A stretch of 6,714 nucleotides of DNA, taken from the NCBI GenBank assembly GCA_003484235.1, contig DNDP01000046.1, positions 1-6,714 of the forward strand, read 5' to 3'. Source of the DNA: Verrucomicrobiales bacterium. Its GTDB lineage: Bacteria; Verrucomicrobiota; Verrucomicrobiia; Limisphaerales; RI-55. The notes beneath the pieces were generated by a model, which saw nothing but the letters and a program-made list of their open reading frames with translations, did not search any database and was not told the origin of the DNA. A program made the translations under genes and the position numbers. Below are positions 6,117 to 6,714 of the stretch, piece by piece (within the stretch, counting starts at the first letter, position 1; each line of letters starts with the position of its first letter).

Positions 6117-6644
6117 CTACTCGAAACGAAATGGATAATGGCTGTCATGTGCTCGACGCTCTCCTTCGCTCATGCGTGTGCGAAGCACTCTGACTGTGAA
6201 TGCTCCGACGGCTTTGCCGCCGTCCACGTAAAACCAATCGCTCAGACGCTCCAATGGAAAACTGACGCGCTCGCCTGGCCGCACGCTACGTAACTGTCGT
6301 GGCGTGTCCGCCAGCACTCCGGTAATGGTCTTGCCGTCATACTCAACCTCGCTCACCCACATGTGCTCGCCGCTCTGCGGCGCGGCTGCGTCGTAAAAGT
6401 ATGCCTTCACCATCGAGCCACCCAGAGCGGGGATGACGCGCTTATAGTCGGCAGAAACCTCGCGCCAGAACTCTGGGAATCTGTCGCGTGCGGTCTGCAT
6501 CGCGACCACCATCTCAGCGTCATCTGACTGCACAGGAATCAGGGTGGGTTTGGTGTCTGAACTCATGGTGGTGGATGTGCTGCCGGAACGTCCGCAACCG
6601 ACAAGTGCTGTCATCAATGCTAAGACTGTGAGCGGTCGAGTCAT
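6117..6644 (-). CDS. Lipoprotein with a DUF2314 domain, likely cassette-borne
   Basis: The 175-residue protein has a lipoprotein signal: Arg3, a hydrophobic run, and the lipobox LVGC with Cys17 as the lipidated residue. Gly18 at the next position carries no inner-membrane retention Asp, so the outer membrane is the likely site. After a Ser/Thr-rich linker (18-40), residues 43-152 match the DUF2314 pattern as I know it: M-x-x-A-x-x-x-A-R-x-x-F-P-x-F, then EHMWVSEVEYDG (93-104), GERVSFPLERLSDWFYVDGG (124-143) and GAFTVR (147-152). The domain has no established biochemical function. The ATG at 6644 fits the signal peptide. The gene is less GC-rich than its neighbours: hand counts of 60-base lines give 52-60 percent here against 73 percent in a phosphoesterase line. 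Together with an attC-like site just past its stop, this suggests arrival as an integron cassette. Confidence 0.85.
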   Translation of the reverse strand: MTRPLTVLALMTALVGCGRSGSTSTTMSSDTKPTLIPVQSDDAEMVVAMQTARDRFPEFWREVSADYKRVIPALGGSMVKAYFYDAAAPQSGEHMWVSEVEYDGKTITGVLADTPRQLRSVRPGERVSFPLERLSDWFYVDGGKAVGAFTVRVLRTRMSEGERRAHDSHYPFRFE

Positions 6645-6714
6645 CGTGCGCGTAGGTGGTCTAGACTCTGTGGCTTCGCGTGGGAGCGAGGTGGGTGTTT
6701 GATCCCGGTGGTAA

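Overview
The window looks like chromosomal DNA from a GC-rich bacterium, most likely Verrucomicrobiota, with Planctomycetota as the alternative. Three things point there: a secreted PQQ-type beta-propeller protein with the N-terminal style common in those phyla, a secreted protein built from tandem EF-hands, and an intergenic stretch at about 5,695-5,990 that resembles a dispersed repeat I remember from verrucomicrobial genomes. The last point is recollection and was not searched. Shine-Dalgarno sequences are weak or absent before every gene, so starts were chosen from signal peptides and family motifs.

Layout from left to right. Minus strand, 1-3183: three genes read leftwards. These are a secreted EF-hand protein (2479-3183) that ends at a strong intrinsic terminator (2411-2444), a galactose mutarotase with a signal peptide (1257-2366 region, start at 2363), and a PQQ-like beta-propeller protein (start at 1166) that runs off the left edge. 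All three carry export signals, so this block serves the cell envelope or periplasm. Plus strand, 3355-4290: a cytoplasmic DHH/DHHA1 phosphoesterase, divergent from the EF-hand gene. Minus strand, 4310-5551: a class V aminotransferase-fold enzyme of the isopenicillin-N epimerase type, convergent with the phosphoesterase, with only 19 bases between the two stop codons.

From 5552 to 6116 I see no convincing gene. The middle of this stretch is rich in hairpins and looks like a dispersed intergenic repeat. Its right end (6043-6108) has the architecture of an integron attC recombination site. Eight bases beyond that site lies the stop codon of a small lipoprotein gene with a DUF2314 domain (6117-6644, minus strand), visibly less GC-rich than the rest of the window. 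Gene plus attC, in this orientation and spacing, is what a mobile integron gene cassette looks like. This is the most interesting part of the window.

The remaining genes look like ordinary chromosomal genes, and no tight functional pathway links them. The last 70 bases (6645-6714) show nothing I can name.
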